Origin: Pseudomonadota bacterium
Lineage (GTDB): Bacteria > Pseudomonadota > Alphaproteobacteria > Rhizobiales > Pleomorphomonadaceae
Reading direction: 5' to 3'
Length of the DNA stretch: 64,000 nt
Assembly (NCBI GenBank): GCA_023436885.1
Contig: JAEZHI010000040.1
Span: forward strand, 1 to 64,000
Below the pieces are notes generated by a model. That model searched no databases. It saw only the letters and a program-made list of their open reading frames with translations, and had not been told where the DNA came from. A program made the translations under genes and the position numbers. Below are positions 49,349 to 57,482 of this stretch, piece after piece. How positions within the stretch are numbered: the first letter of the stretch is position 1; every line of letters begins with the position of its first letter.

Positions 49349-50445
49349 TGGACTGTCCCCTGCTCAGCGGCGAGCCCCGCCGTTTGAGGGTCAGCATCGG
49401 ACTGGTCCTCCGAGGCACTCATCGCCGGTGGCGCGCTGACAATGGGCGGCTTGGCCGCATTGGGAGCTGACGCCGCCTGCGCTTGCGCGGCAACCGGCGG
49501 CTTGGCGGCTTGTGGAATGGCCTTCACCTGGTACTGGCCAATGGCGGCGGGCGGCTGCCCCGCCTTCGAGGTCTGCGCGGCCGCGTCCGCTGGTTCGCCC
49601 ATGAACTCATCGATCGCCTTCAGATACTGCTTGGGATCCTGCAGCAAGGCGAAGTGACCGACATTTTTCAAGACAACCAGTTTCGCGCCCGGTATGGCCT
49701 CGGCGATATGGGCGGCATGCTCCGGACGGATGACCGTGTCATGGTCGCCAATGACGATTTCGGTGGGCACCCTGATATCGTCGAGGTCCTGGTCGGAATA
49801 GTTCGGCTCGGTGGCCCACAGCCTGCGAAACACCCGCTCACGCACCATCTGCCGGTTACGAGCGTGCACCACCGGATCGGGATCGGCCGTCCCGTCGAGC
49901 GCCAGGCTCTCGGACAGCGGCGGCGGGTCAATCGCCGGGATCGACGTCAGGCCGTCCGGCGTCACGTTCGGCGCCTGGGCGAATAGCCGAGCAAGTAGCT
50001 TGGGGTGATGAATGGCAATATCGATGCCGATGATGCCACCATCGCTCCAGCCAACCAGCGTAACCTTGTCGAGACCGAGCTGCGCGAGCAGGGCTACATA
50101 GTCTTCGGCCATCCGATGATAGGTAAGATGAGCCAGGCCATGTGTCGACCGCCCCTGGCCACGGCTGTCGGCGACAATCACCTCATGGGTCTCGGCCAAG
50201 GCCGGCACTTCGAAGCCCCAGACATCACCGCTGGAGAGACCGCCGTGAATGAGAAGGATCGGCGAACCGTTGCCCTTGCCGTAGACGGAATAGAACATGT
50301 TGATGCCGTTGACATCGGCAAAGCCGCTCTCGTCGGCCTGCGGCATCGGCGGCGGATCGGGAACCTGTTGCCACTTGGGCAGCGCCTCAACGGGCGCGAC
50401 CGCGCAGGCAAGCAGGCAAACCGCTATGAGGGACTTTTTGAACAT
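49345..50445 (-). CDS. Exported alpha/beta hydrolase
   Basis: A 366-residue protein with a signal peptide (about residues 1-22, MFKKSLIAVCLLACAVAPVEA). The alpha/beta-hydrolase core has LLIHGGLSSGDVW (oxyanion region), nucleophile VGWSDGG (Ser near residue 114), IGDHDTV (Asp) and NVGHFALL (His). The tail after about residue 285 is a long Ala/Pro/Gln-rich linker of unknown role. The substrate is unknown; it is periplasmic by prediction. I start at the ATG ending at 50445; the in-frame extension to 50526 would bury the signal peptide. Coupled to the VOC gene. Confidence 0.82.
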   Translation of the reverse strand: MFKKSLIAVCLLACAVAPVEALPKWQQVPDPPPMPQADESGFADVNGINMFYSVYGKGNGSPILLIHGGLSSGDVWGFEVPALAETHEVIVADSRGQGRSTHGLAHLTYHRMAEDYVALLAQLGLDKVTLVGWSDGGIIGIDIAIHHPKLLARLFAQAPNVTPDGLTSIPAIDPPPLSESLALDGTADPDPVVHARNRQMVRERVFRRLWATEPNYSDQDLDDIRVPTEIVIGDHDTVIRPEHAAHIAEAIPGAKLVVLKNVGHFALLQDPKQYLKAIDEFMGEPADAAAQTSKAGQPPAAIGQYQVKAIPQAAKPPVAAQAQAASAPNAAKPPIVSAPPAMSASEDQSDADPQTAGLAAEQGTVQ

Positions 50446-50657
50446 CGGCGTAACGCGCCTCACAAGCAGCCTTCGAAGGCCATGCGTAATAGTAGCTATT
50501 GCCGCATCATTACGCTGCTCAAACAATCGTCATCAACTCATGATCAGCGCGCGAGAATCGCTCCGTAAAAACACATATCGCAACCAGAAGGGGTACTGGT
50601 CCAAATGAAAATATCGTGGTAATTTGCATCGATAGCGATTTACGGCGGCCAGCAACG

Positions 50658-51407
50658 ATGAGAACGTCGCACCTGATGTTCCTGTTCGGCATCTTGATCG
50701 AACTTCTTTGCGGACCGGCTGCCGCGCTCACCCCGATTTTTTCTCAATCGGAGCCAATCACTTCCAGCTTTCATGAAGGTGCGACGCTCCGCCTTCTGAC
50801 CGGCGATGGCGATTTTCTGTCCGCTCCTGTCAAGGCCGTCGTCGTCGGTCAGGATGGTAGGCTGCTTGCGGCCTCGCAGCTGTCGGCATCGTTACGGCTT
50901 GCCTGCAAGGAAAGCGACGGAAAGCGCCAATGCGTGGCCTATGATGACATAGCACGCATCTTCTATCGTCCTATGGAGCGCGACTGGCAGGATCGCGGTC
51001 TGATCGAGAAGGATGGGCAACCTCTCAGCTTGCCGGAAGACATCCCGTCCGACTTCGGCTTCATTGGACGCCAGGCAACACTCGGTGAGATCGTCAGGTT
51101 CGAATTCACCGGCCTTCTGGCATCTTGGCCAACGACAGGCATTGCCTTGATCTGGTGGACAGCATTCTGGGTGCTCCTACTGCCGGTCACCCGGTTCATC
51201 ATGGGCCGCAGCGAACTATCGAGTATCGGAACGCTGGTCACCCTGCTGCTGCGGACTGCAGGGGCGCTGCTGATGATCCCGATCACCGCTTATGCTTGGC
51301 TCGTAGCGCCCTATTCGGTGGTTTATCTCGCCTTCGTTGTCCTTGTCGGCGCCATGGCGGCCCATCTGGTGACCACCGTTCGAAAGCGCAGGCCGGCGGA
51401 ACCTTGA
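50658..51407 (+). CDS. Unknown membrane protein
   Basis: I do not recognise this 249-residue protein. It has a signal-like hydrophobic N-terminus (about residues 6-26), a soluble segment of about 130 residues with two cysteines (ACKESDGKRQC), and then three hydrophobic segments in about 150-240 ending in a basic tail (TVRKRRPAEP). The soluble part is probably periplasmic. Start choice is uncertain: ATG at 50658 or ATG at 50676, neither with a strong Shine-Dalgarno. Confidence 0.65.
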   Translation: MRTSHLMFLFGILIELLCGPAAALTPIFSQSEPITSSFHEGATLRLLTGDGDFLSAPVKAVVVGQDGRLLAASQLSASLRLACKESDGKRQCVAYDDIARIFYRPMERDWQDRGLIEKDGQPLSLPEDIPSDFGFIGRQATLGEIVRFEFTGLLASWPTTGIALIWWTAFWVLLLPVTRFIMGRSELSSIGTLVTLLLRTAGALLMIPITAYAWLVAPYSVVYLAFVVLVGAMAAHLVTTVRKRRPAEP

Positions 51408-51478
51408 ATCAGAATAAACGGCTGAGGTACCGAGGCTTGATGCGCCGCCCCGTGCCTGGGCCCGGAGCGGCCTGTCAG

Positions 51479-52558
51479 TCAGCGCTTCGCCGGCTTTTCC
51501 TTGACGATCGCACGCACCATCCGCCCGAAGGACCTATCTCGCTCGCGCCGCTCGGCGAGGCTCGCCGAGTTGAACGCCTCCTCGCGCTGAAGCTTCAGCC
51601 AGCGTCTGAGCCGCGCCTCGTCGATCTCGCCTGAGGCAATCGCCGCCCGCACGGCGCAGCCCGGTTCGTCCTCGTGCCGGCAGTCGCTGAAGCGGCAGCA
51701 CTTCGCGAGATCGGAAAGATCGGCGAATACTTCGGCGATCCCCTCTGCTGCGTCGGCGAGCTGCAGCTCGCGCATACCCGGCGTATCGAGTACGGCGTAA
51801 CCCTCCGGCAGCAGGTAGAGATGCCGGCCGGTGGTGGTGTGCCGCCCCCGATCGTCATTCTCGCGAATGCCGCCGGTCGCAGCGGTCACGCGTCCGAAGA
51901 GCGCGTTGACCAGCGTCGACTTGCCGACGCCCGACGAGCCGAGGAAGGCTACAGTGCGACCAGCCTTGCACCAGGGCGCCAGCTTCTCCTTTGGCTCGGC
52001 GCCGAGAGCATCCAGCACGACCACCGGCACCTCCGCCGATACAGCCGATGCCGCCGCCGCAAAGCGCTGGGGATCGTCGGTGAGGTCGGCCTTGGTGGCC
52101 ACGATCACCGGCTCGACGCCGGCCTCAAAGGCCAGCGCCACGTAACGCTCCAGCCTCGCAACATTGAAGTCGCGATTGCAGGAGGTGACGACAAAGACGG
52201 TGTCGACGTTGGCGGCAAGGAGTTGCACGTCGCGGCCGGTGCCGGCTGCTCGACGTCGAAAGACGCTCTTGCGCTGAAGCAGACGGCTTGCGGCGGGACG
52301 AGCGGCGTTGTGCAGCAGCCAGTCACCGACGGTGGCATCGTCGCGCGGCGGCAAGGTTGCCTTAATACCGTCGCCCTCGACATTGAGGCCACTGCGCTCA
52401 ACTGAGGTGACGCGGACCGGCGGCGTCGCGGCGATCTCGTCGACACTCACCTGCTGGGAGAAAAAGGGAGACCAACCAAGCCGGTCGAGACCGGTCGGCG
52501 TATGCAGTTTGGGGCCGCCCGTAGAGGACGGCAGAAAGCGGGAATAGTCCCGTGCCAT
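51479..52558 (-). CDS. rsgA: Ribosome small subunit-dependent GTPase RsgA
   Basis: A 359-residue circularly permuted GTPase that checks late 30S maturation. An OB-fold precedes the GTPase motifs in permuted order: ATKADL (G4), AFLGSSGVGKSTLVN (G1), the ENDDRGRHTTT switch with G2, and LDTPGMREL (G3). The C-terminal zinc knuckle CCRFSDCRHEDEPGC is intact. I start at the ATG ending at 52558 (MARDYSRF); an ATG at 52591 adds eleven residues. It is divergent from flhA. Confidence 0.93.
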   Translation of the reverse strand: MARDYSRFLPSSTGGPKLHTPTGLDRLGWSPFFSQQVSVDEIAATPPVRVTSVERSGLNVEGDGIKATLPPRDDATVGDWLLHNAARPAASRLLQRKSVFRRRAAGTGRDVQLLAANVDTVFVVTSCNRDFNVARLERYVALAFEAGVEPVIVATKADLTDDPQRFAAAASAVSAEVPVVVLDALGAEPKEKLAPWCKAGRTVAFLGSSGVGKSTLVNALFGRVTAATGGIRENDDRGRHTTTGRHLYLLPEGYAVLDTPGMRELQLADAAEGIAEVFADLSDLAKCCRFSDCRHEDEPGCAVRAAIASGEIDEARLRRWLKLQREEAFNSASLAERRERDRSFGRMVRAIVKEKPAKR

Positions 52559-52878
52559 AGCAGTAGGCTTTCCTATGTCGGCCGCGGGCATGGCCCGGGC
52601 ACGAAATGTCGATCATGGGAAATGCGCAAGCCTCCAATCGCTCAGCGATGGGCGCCAAGCGACAAAATGGAACAGACTTGCGAGGGGAGGATCTCCGCCC
52701 TCCCCGCCTTACCGGGACATAAAGCCTCCAAAGATGATGCCTGAAGAATAGGCCTGGGGACGACCGCTGTCAAAACACCCTCCGCGCCCACTCGTTAACC
52801 ACCCGTTAACCATACGCTCGGCAAATTCTGCCGGGTGGCGCTGTGCGCGTCGCGGGCAGTAATTTGGAAGCGATCGAC
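52559..52878. other. Divergent promoter region, rsgA / flhA
   Basis: This 320-base region has no gene and contains a perfect CtrA site (52795-52811) that belongs to flhA. Confidence 0.65.
52795..52811 (+). promoter_or_regulatory. CtrA box of flhA
   Basis: TTAACCACCCGTTAACC contains TTAA-N7-TTAACC, an exact match to the CtrA consensus. If it covers the -35 position, as is usual for CtrA-activated promoters, transcription starts around 52835. Confidence 0.85.
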
Positions 52879-55020
52879 TTGAGCGACATCACCTCAGCCC
52901 CCGAGACGGCATCGTCCAGGCTTCCGTTCGGCCTTAGCGTACCGACGGGCGCGGATCTGCGCTCCAATCTGCTTCGCGGCGATATCGGCCTTGCCATCGG
53001 CATCATGCTGATCATGGTGATCCTGATTCTGCCGATGCCGGCAATGCTGCTCGACTTCATGCTGGCGGTGTCGATCATCTTCGCCGTGCTGATCATGATG
53101 ACGGCCCTGTTCATCCAGACGCCGCTGGAATTCACCGCCTTCCCGACCATCCTGCTGATCTCGACGATGTTGCGCCTGTCGCTCAACCTCGCATCGACGC
53201 GCCTCATCCTCAGCCATGGTCACGAGGGAACCGACGCGGCCGGCCACGTCATCGAGGCCTTCGGCGGCTTCGTGATGGGCGGCAATTTCGTCATCGGCAT
53301 CATCGTCTTCGCCATCCTGATCATCGTCAACTTCGTCGTTATCACCAAGGGTTCGGGCCGTATCGCCGAAGTCGCCGCCCGCTTCACCCTGGACGCCATG
53401 CCCGGCAAGCAGATGGCCATCGATGCCGACCTGTCGTCCGGCCTGATCAAGGAAGACGAGGCTCGGAAGCGCCGCAAGGATCTGGAAGCGGAAAGCGCCT
53501 TCTTCGGCGCCATGGACGGTGCCTCGAAGTTCGTGCGCGGCGACGCCATCGCCGGCCTGTTGATCACCTTCATCAACGTCATCGGCGGCATCATCATCGG
53601 CACGATGCAGATGGGCATCACGCTGTCGGAAGCCGGCCATTCCTACACCATCCTGACCGTCGGTGACGGCCTCGTCAGCCAGATACCGGCACTGATCGTC
53701 TCCACCGCCGCCGGCCTCTTGGTGTCGAAAGCCGGTGTTTCCGGCGCCGCCGACAAGGCCCTCTCCGGTCAGCTCACCGGCTATCCGGCTGCTTTGGGCA
53801 TCTCGGGCGTCGTCATGGGCCTCCTGTCGCTGTTGCCCGGCCTGCCCTTCCTGCCATTTGCCACGCTTGGCGCCGGTGCCGGCGGCCTCGCCCTCTGGGC
53901 CAAGCGCGAGAACCTCAAGCGCCGCGTCGCCGCCGTCGCGGCCAAGGCCGAAGCCGAGGCGCCGCCCCCGCCGCCGGCCGAAGAGCCGATCGCCACGGCC
54001 CTCAAGATGGACGATCTGCGTGTCGAGCTCGGCTACGGCCTCTTGCCGTTGATCAACGACAACGGCAAGGGCGGCGAGAAGCTCTCCGACCAGATCAAGG
54101 CACTGCGCCGGCAGATCGCCTCCGACCTCGGCTACATCATGCCGCCGGTCAGGCTTCTGGATAACGTGCAGCTTGCCGCCAACGAATACGTCATCAAGAT
54201 CAAGGAAGTGGACGCCGGCAAGGGCACGTTGTTCCCCGGTCAGTTCATGGTCATGGACCCGATGGGCGGCAAGGTGACCATCCCCGGCACCCAGACCACC
54301 GAGCCCACCTTCGGCCTGCCGGCCACCTGGGTGGACGGGCGCCTGCGCGAGGAAGCGGCGATCCGCGGCTACACCGTCGTCGATCCGGCCACCGTGCTCT
54401 CGACACATCTGTCGGAAACGCTGAAGACCAACGTCTCCGAACTCCTCTCCTACGCCGACGTCAAGAAGCTGCTCGCCGAGGTACCGTCCGATCAGGCCAA
54501 GCTGATTGACGAAATCGTCCCCAGCCAGATCACCGTCTCCGGCATCCAGCGCATCCTGCAACTGCTCTTGGCCGAGCGCGTGTCGATCCGCGACCTCGGC
54601 ACCATCCTGGAGGGCATCGCCGAGGGCCTTTCGATCTCGCACGCCACCCAGACCATCGCCGAGCATGTGCGCGCCCGCCTCGCCCGCCAGATCTGCTCGG
54701 CCAACATGGCGCCCGGCGGCTATCTGCCGCTGATCAGCCTGTCGCCGGTCTGGGAACAGAACTTCATCGAGAGCATCGTCGGCGAAGGCGATGACCGACG
54801 CCTCGCCATGGCGCCCAGCAAGCTGCAGGAATTCGTCGGTGCCGTCCGCGACCAGTTCGAGGAAGCCGCCAAGAAGGGCGAACTGCCGGTGCTGATGACC
54901 AGCCCGATGAACCGCCCCTTCGTACGCTCCATCGTCGAGCGCTTCCGCGCCCACACCACGGTGATGAGCCAGGCCGAAGTCCACCCGAAGGTCCGCCTCA
55001 AAACGGTGGGGCAGATCTAA
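52879..55020 (+). CDS. flhA: Flagellar export gate protein FlhA
   Basis: A protein of about 713 residues forming the export gate of the flagellar type III system. About eight membrane helices fill the first about 330 residues, including the FHIPEP-type cytoplasmic loop (ITKGSGRIAEVAARFTLDAMPGKQMAIDADLSSG). The cytoplasmic domain (about 350-713) forms the nonameric ring. The start is unclear: TTG at 52879 has GGAAG eight bases upstream and leaves a sensible leader after the CtrA box, whereas GTG at 52843 has no clear Shine-Dalgarno and would start about at the expected transcript end. Confidence 0.95.
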   Translation: MSDITSAPETASSRLPFGLSVPTGADLRSNLLRGDIGLAIGIMLIMVILILPMPAMLLDFMLAVSIIFAVLIMMTALFIQTPLEFTAFPTILLISTMLRLSLNLASTRLILSHGHEGTDAAGHVIEAFGGFVMGGNFVIGIIVFAILIIVNFVVITKGSGRIAEVAARFTLDAMPGKQMAIDADLSSGLIKEDEARKRRKDLEAESAFFGAMDGASKFVRGDAIAGLLITFINVIGGIIIGTMQMGITLSEAGHSYTILTVGDGLVSQIPALIVSTAAGLLVSKAGVSGAADKALSGQLTGYPAALGISGVVMGLLSLLPGLPFLPFATLGAGAGGLALWAKRENLKRRVAAVAAKAEAEAPPPPPAEEPIATALKMDDLRVELGYGLLPLINDNGKGGEKLSDQIKALRRQIASDLGYIMPPVRLLDNVQLAANEYVIKIKEVDAGKGTLFPGQFMVMDPMGGKVTIPGTQTTEPTFGLPATWVDGRLREEAAIRGYTVVDPATVLSTHLSETLKTNVSELLSYADVKKLLAEVPSDQAKLIDEIVPSQITVSGIQRILQLLLAERVSIRDLGTILEGIAEGLSISHATQTIAEHVRARLARQICSANMAPGGYLPLISLSPVWEQNFIESIVGEGDDRRLAMAPSKLQEFVGAVRDQFEEAAKKGELPVLMTSPMNRPFVRSIVERFRAHTTVMSQAEVHPKVRLKTVGQI

Positions 55021-55384
55021 TATCCGCGTCGTTTCCGCGGAATTTCGGTTATCTCGTTTCGTTCGCTAGCGATGCCGCGTCGGCTGAGCCTTCTCATGTC
55101 GGCTCGAGAGCGTGCGCACGATTTTGCCATGCCACTAAAACTGCGCTTGTCAAATGTAATGTTATAACATAACGTCTACCGCAAGCGCAGATTCAGCGCA
55201 TGAGGCAACGCCGGATGACACCAACACGAGCCCAAACGGCGACTCCACATTCGCCGCATGCCGAAGTAGCTTCTCGCCTTTCAGGCGCCAAAAAGTTCTC
55301 CCGCCAGACGGGACGATCCTGCAACCCGCCCAAGGGCATGCTGCGCGACGGGGGCGAGCCGGCCATGGCCAAGGCGCGTATCCA
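55021..55384. other. Gap with the Zur operator
   Basis: It contains the Zur palindrome at 55155-55174. A 62-residue open frame (55200-55388) ends by overlapping the TTG of the next gene (ATTGA) and may be a short leader peptide, but it has no family character and no clear Shine-Dalgarno, so it is not listed as a gene. Confidence 0.55.
55155..55174 (+). promoter_or_regulatory. Zur (zinc uptake regulator) operator
   Basis: TGTAATGTTATAACATAACG contains the perfect palindrome ATGTTATAACAT (55159-55170) and matches the GTTATAACATAAC-type Zur box of Brucella and rhizobia. It lies 230 bases before the first gene of the metal-transport operon, so the operon should be repressed when zinc is plentiful. 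Confidence 0.85.
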
Positions 55385-55675
55385 TTGAGCTTCCGCAATC
55401 CGTTCGCACCCCGCCGTCCGAGCGGGGCCACCGACAAGAGCAGCCAGATCAAGGGTTGGATCCGGGAGAGCGCCGGCTTCGACAGCGAGGTAACGATCGC
55501 AATTACCGAAATCGACTGCCGACACGTTGCCTGCGGCGGCGTTGAGACGCTGGCGATGATCGACGTCACCGCCGCCGACCTGCGCGTGCTCCGCTTCCAG
55601 AAGCCTATCGCCGAGATATCGGCGGATGATGTTCGTGCGGCGATCGAGAACGCCGAGCGCCCTCCGGAAAAATGA
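55385..55675 (+). CDS. Small conserved alphaproteobacterial protein, first in the zinc operon
   Basis: A 96-residue soluble protein of unknown role. Its core (VTIAITEIDCRHVACGGVET) and the end (QKPIAEISADDVRAAIE) resemble a short family found beside zinc-responsive transporter or CobW-type genes in alphaproteobacteria; this recollection is not proven here. The two cysteines (CRHVAC) could bind metal. The start is TTG at 55385 with AAGG ten bases upstream. The stop overlaps the next small gene by ATGA. Confidence 0.7.
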   Translation: MSFRNPFAPRRPSGATDKSSQIKGWIRESAGFDSEVTIAITEIDCRHVACGGVETLAMIDVTAADLRVLRFQKPIAEISADDVRAAIENAERPPEK

Positions 55676-55842
55676 AAGTCGCCGTCATGAAACTCACCAC
55701 GAGCACGGCCAACATCACCACAGGGCATCGCCACCTGCCGGCCACGTGGCTGTCGGTGGGCGCGGTCGTCCGCCTCTCCGCCGCACTGATGGTTCTCGCC
55801 GGAGTCTGGCTGCTGGTCACCTGGGCGGTGGCCCTGCCATGA
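55672..55842 (+). CDS. 56-residue single-helix membrane protein in the zinc operon
   Basis: A tiny gene between the 96-residue protein and the ABC ATPase. It starts at an ATG overlapping the previous stop (ATGA, 55672-55675) and ends with a stop overlapping the ATPase start (ATGA, 55839-55842). The N-terminal about 27 residues are polar with a GHRH motif. About residues 29-54 form one membrane helix (ALMVLAGVWLLVTWAVALP). The double overlap makes it very likely to be translated. The function is unknown; a small accessory or regulator of the transporter is a guess. An inner ATG at 55687 is possible. Confidence 0.75.
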   Translation: MKVAVMKLTTSTANITTGHRHLPATWLSVGAVVRLSAALMVLAGVWLLVTWAVALP

Positions 55843-56594
55843 GCGGATCGACCATTCGCCTCGACGACCTGACCGTCGCCTATGGCGGCCATCCGGCCGT
55901 CCACCACGTCTCGGGCAGCTTCGAGCCCGGTAGCCTCACCGCGATCGCAGGCGCCAATGGAGCCGGCAAGTCGACGCTGATCAAGGCGATCATGGGCGAC
56001 CTCAGACCGGCTTCCGGCTCGATCACCTTCACCAACGTTAGCCGATCGGCCATCGGCTATCTGCCCCAAGCGGCTGAGATCGAACGGCGCTTTCCGATCG
56101 ATGTACTCGACACGGTGCTTCTCGGCGCCTGGCGTCGTACCGGCGCTTTCGGCAGTGTCAGCCGCCAGCAGCGTGCGGCAGCCGAACGGGCTTTGGCGGC
56201 CGTGCGGCTCGACGGCTTCGAAAAGCGACCTGTGGGCGATCTTTCCGCCGGCCAGTTCCAGCGCGTGTTGTTCGCCCGCCTCATACTCCAGGATGCGCCA
56301 CTCATCCTGCTCGACGAGCCCTTCACCGCGATCGATGCCCGCACCACGGCCGATCTGCTTGCGATCATCGCGGACTGGCGGGACGAGGGTCGAACTGTCA
56401 TTGCGGTGTTGCACGATCAAGACCAGATACGGCGGCATTTTCCTGTTACTCTGCTACTTGCCCGGGAATGCGTGGCGTGGGGTAGAACCGACGACGTCAT
56501 GTCGCAGGTCAACCTTGCCCGCGCCAACGCCCTGGCCGAGCGCTGGCTCGAAGACGCATCGATCTGCGAGCAGACGGTGGAGGACGCGGCATGA
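55839..56594 (+). CDS. Zinc ABC transporter ATPase (ZnuC/AztA type)
   Basis: A 251-residue ABC ATPase of the metal family. Walker A is GANGAGKSTL near residue 38, the signature LSAGQFQRVLFARL is near 141, Walker B ILLDEPFTAID near 160, and the switch His in VLHDQDQI. It powers import with the permease and binding protein downstream. The ATG at 55839 overlaps the small membrane protein gene; an in-frame extension upstream would run through that gene. Zur control points to zinc rather than manganese. Confidence 0.92.
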   Translation: MSGSTIRLDDLTVAYGGHPAVHHVSGSFEPGSLTAIAGANGAGKSTLIKAIMGDLRPASGSITFTNVSRSAIGYLPQAAEIERRFPIDVLDTVLLGAWRRTGAFGSVSRQQRAAAERALAAVRLDGFEKRPVGDLSAGQFQRVLFARLILQDAPLILLDEPFTAIDARTTADLLAIIADWRDEGRTVIAVLHDQDQIRRHFPVTLLLARECVAWGRTDDVMSQVNLARANALAERWLEDASICEQTVEDAA

Positions 56595-57463
56595 GCCTTC
56601 AGGACTTCCTCATCGCGCCATTTGCCGACTATGGCTTCATGCGGCGCGCCCTCGTCGCCTGCCTGCTGCTCGGCATCGGCTCGGGGCCGATCGGCGTCCT
56701 CCTGATGTTGCGGCGAATGAGCCTGGTCGGCGACGCCATGAGCCACGCCGTCCTGCCCGGCGCCGCCATCGGCTTCCTCGCGGCAGGTGGCTATTCGCTG
56801 TTCGCCATGGGGCTCGGCGGCCTCGTCGCGGGATTGTCGGTTTCCCTGCTCTCGGGCCTTGTCACCCGGACAACGGTGCTGCGTGAGGACGCGAGCTTTG
56901 CCGCCTTCTATCTGGCCTCGCTCGCTCTCGGCGTGCTGATCGTCTCGTCGGCCGGCTCCAATCGCGATCTGCTGCATGTGTTGTTCGGCAGCATTCTGGC
57001 CATCGACGCGCCGTCGCTTGAACTGATCGCCCTCATCACATCGCTTAGCCTCGCAACCCTCGCCTTCATCTATCGGCCGCTGGTGGTGGAGTGTTTCGAT
57101 CCCGGCTTCCTGCGCTCGGTCGGCGGTCGCGGCGGTCTCTATCACTTCTTGTTCCTGCTGCTGATTGTCCTCAACCTGATCGCCGCCTTTCAGGCGCTCG
57201 GCACCTTGATGGCCGTGGGGATGATGATGCTGCCGGCCGCTGTTGCCCAGTTATGGGCGCGCACCCTTCCGGCCATGATTGCCATCTCCGTGCTGACGGC
57301 AGTCGCGTCCGGCTTCGTCGGTCTCATCGCCTCCTATCACCTCAGCCTTGCCTCGGGGCCAACCATCGTTCTGGTGGCAGCCCTCATCTATGTCGGCTCG
57401 TTGATCGTCGGTCCCTCCGGCGCCGCAAGCCGACTTTTTCACCGCCCGCACCTCACGGGTTGA
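56591..57463 (+). CDS. Zinc ABC transporter permease (ZnuB/AztB type)
   Basis: A 290-residue ABC-3 family permease with about eight hydrophobic helices. MRRALVACLLLGIGSGPIGVLLMLRRMSLVGDAMSHAVLPG at the start is the family signature. It overlaps the ATPase gene by four bases (ATGA). Confidence 0.93.
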   Translation: MSLQDFLIAPFADYGFMRRALVACLLLGIGSGPIGVLLMLRRMSLVGDAMSHAVLPGAAIGFLAAGGYSLFAMGLGGLVAGLSVSLLSGLVTRTTVLREDASFAAFYLASLALGVLIVSSAGSNRDLLHVLFGSILAIDAPSLELIALITSLSLATLAFIYRPLVVECFDPGFLRSVGGRGGLYHFLFLLLIVLNLIAAFQALGTLMAVGMMMLPAAVAQLWARTLPAMIAISVLTAVASGFVGLIASYHLSLASGPTIVLVAALIYVGSLIVGPSGAASRLFHRPHLTG

Positions 57464-57482
57464 ACCAAGAAGGACGCATCAC

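Noticed and set aside
55200..55388. 62-codon frame after the Zur box ending in an ATTGA overlap with the next gene
   Set aside because: The overlap is suggestive of a leader peptide but there is no clear ribosome binding site or similarity; kept only as a remark.
55162..55734. 190-codon minus-strand frame opposite the zinc operon
   Set aside because: It covers the Zur box and is antisense to two small genes tied into the operon by overlaps; composition is low-complexity Arg/Ser/Ala.
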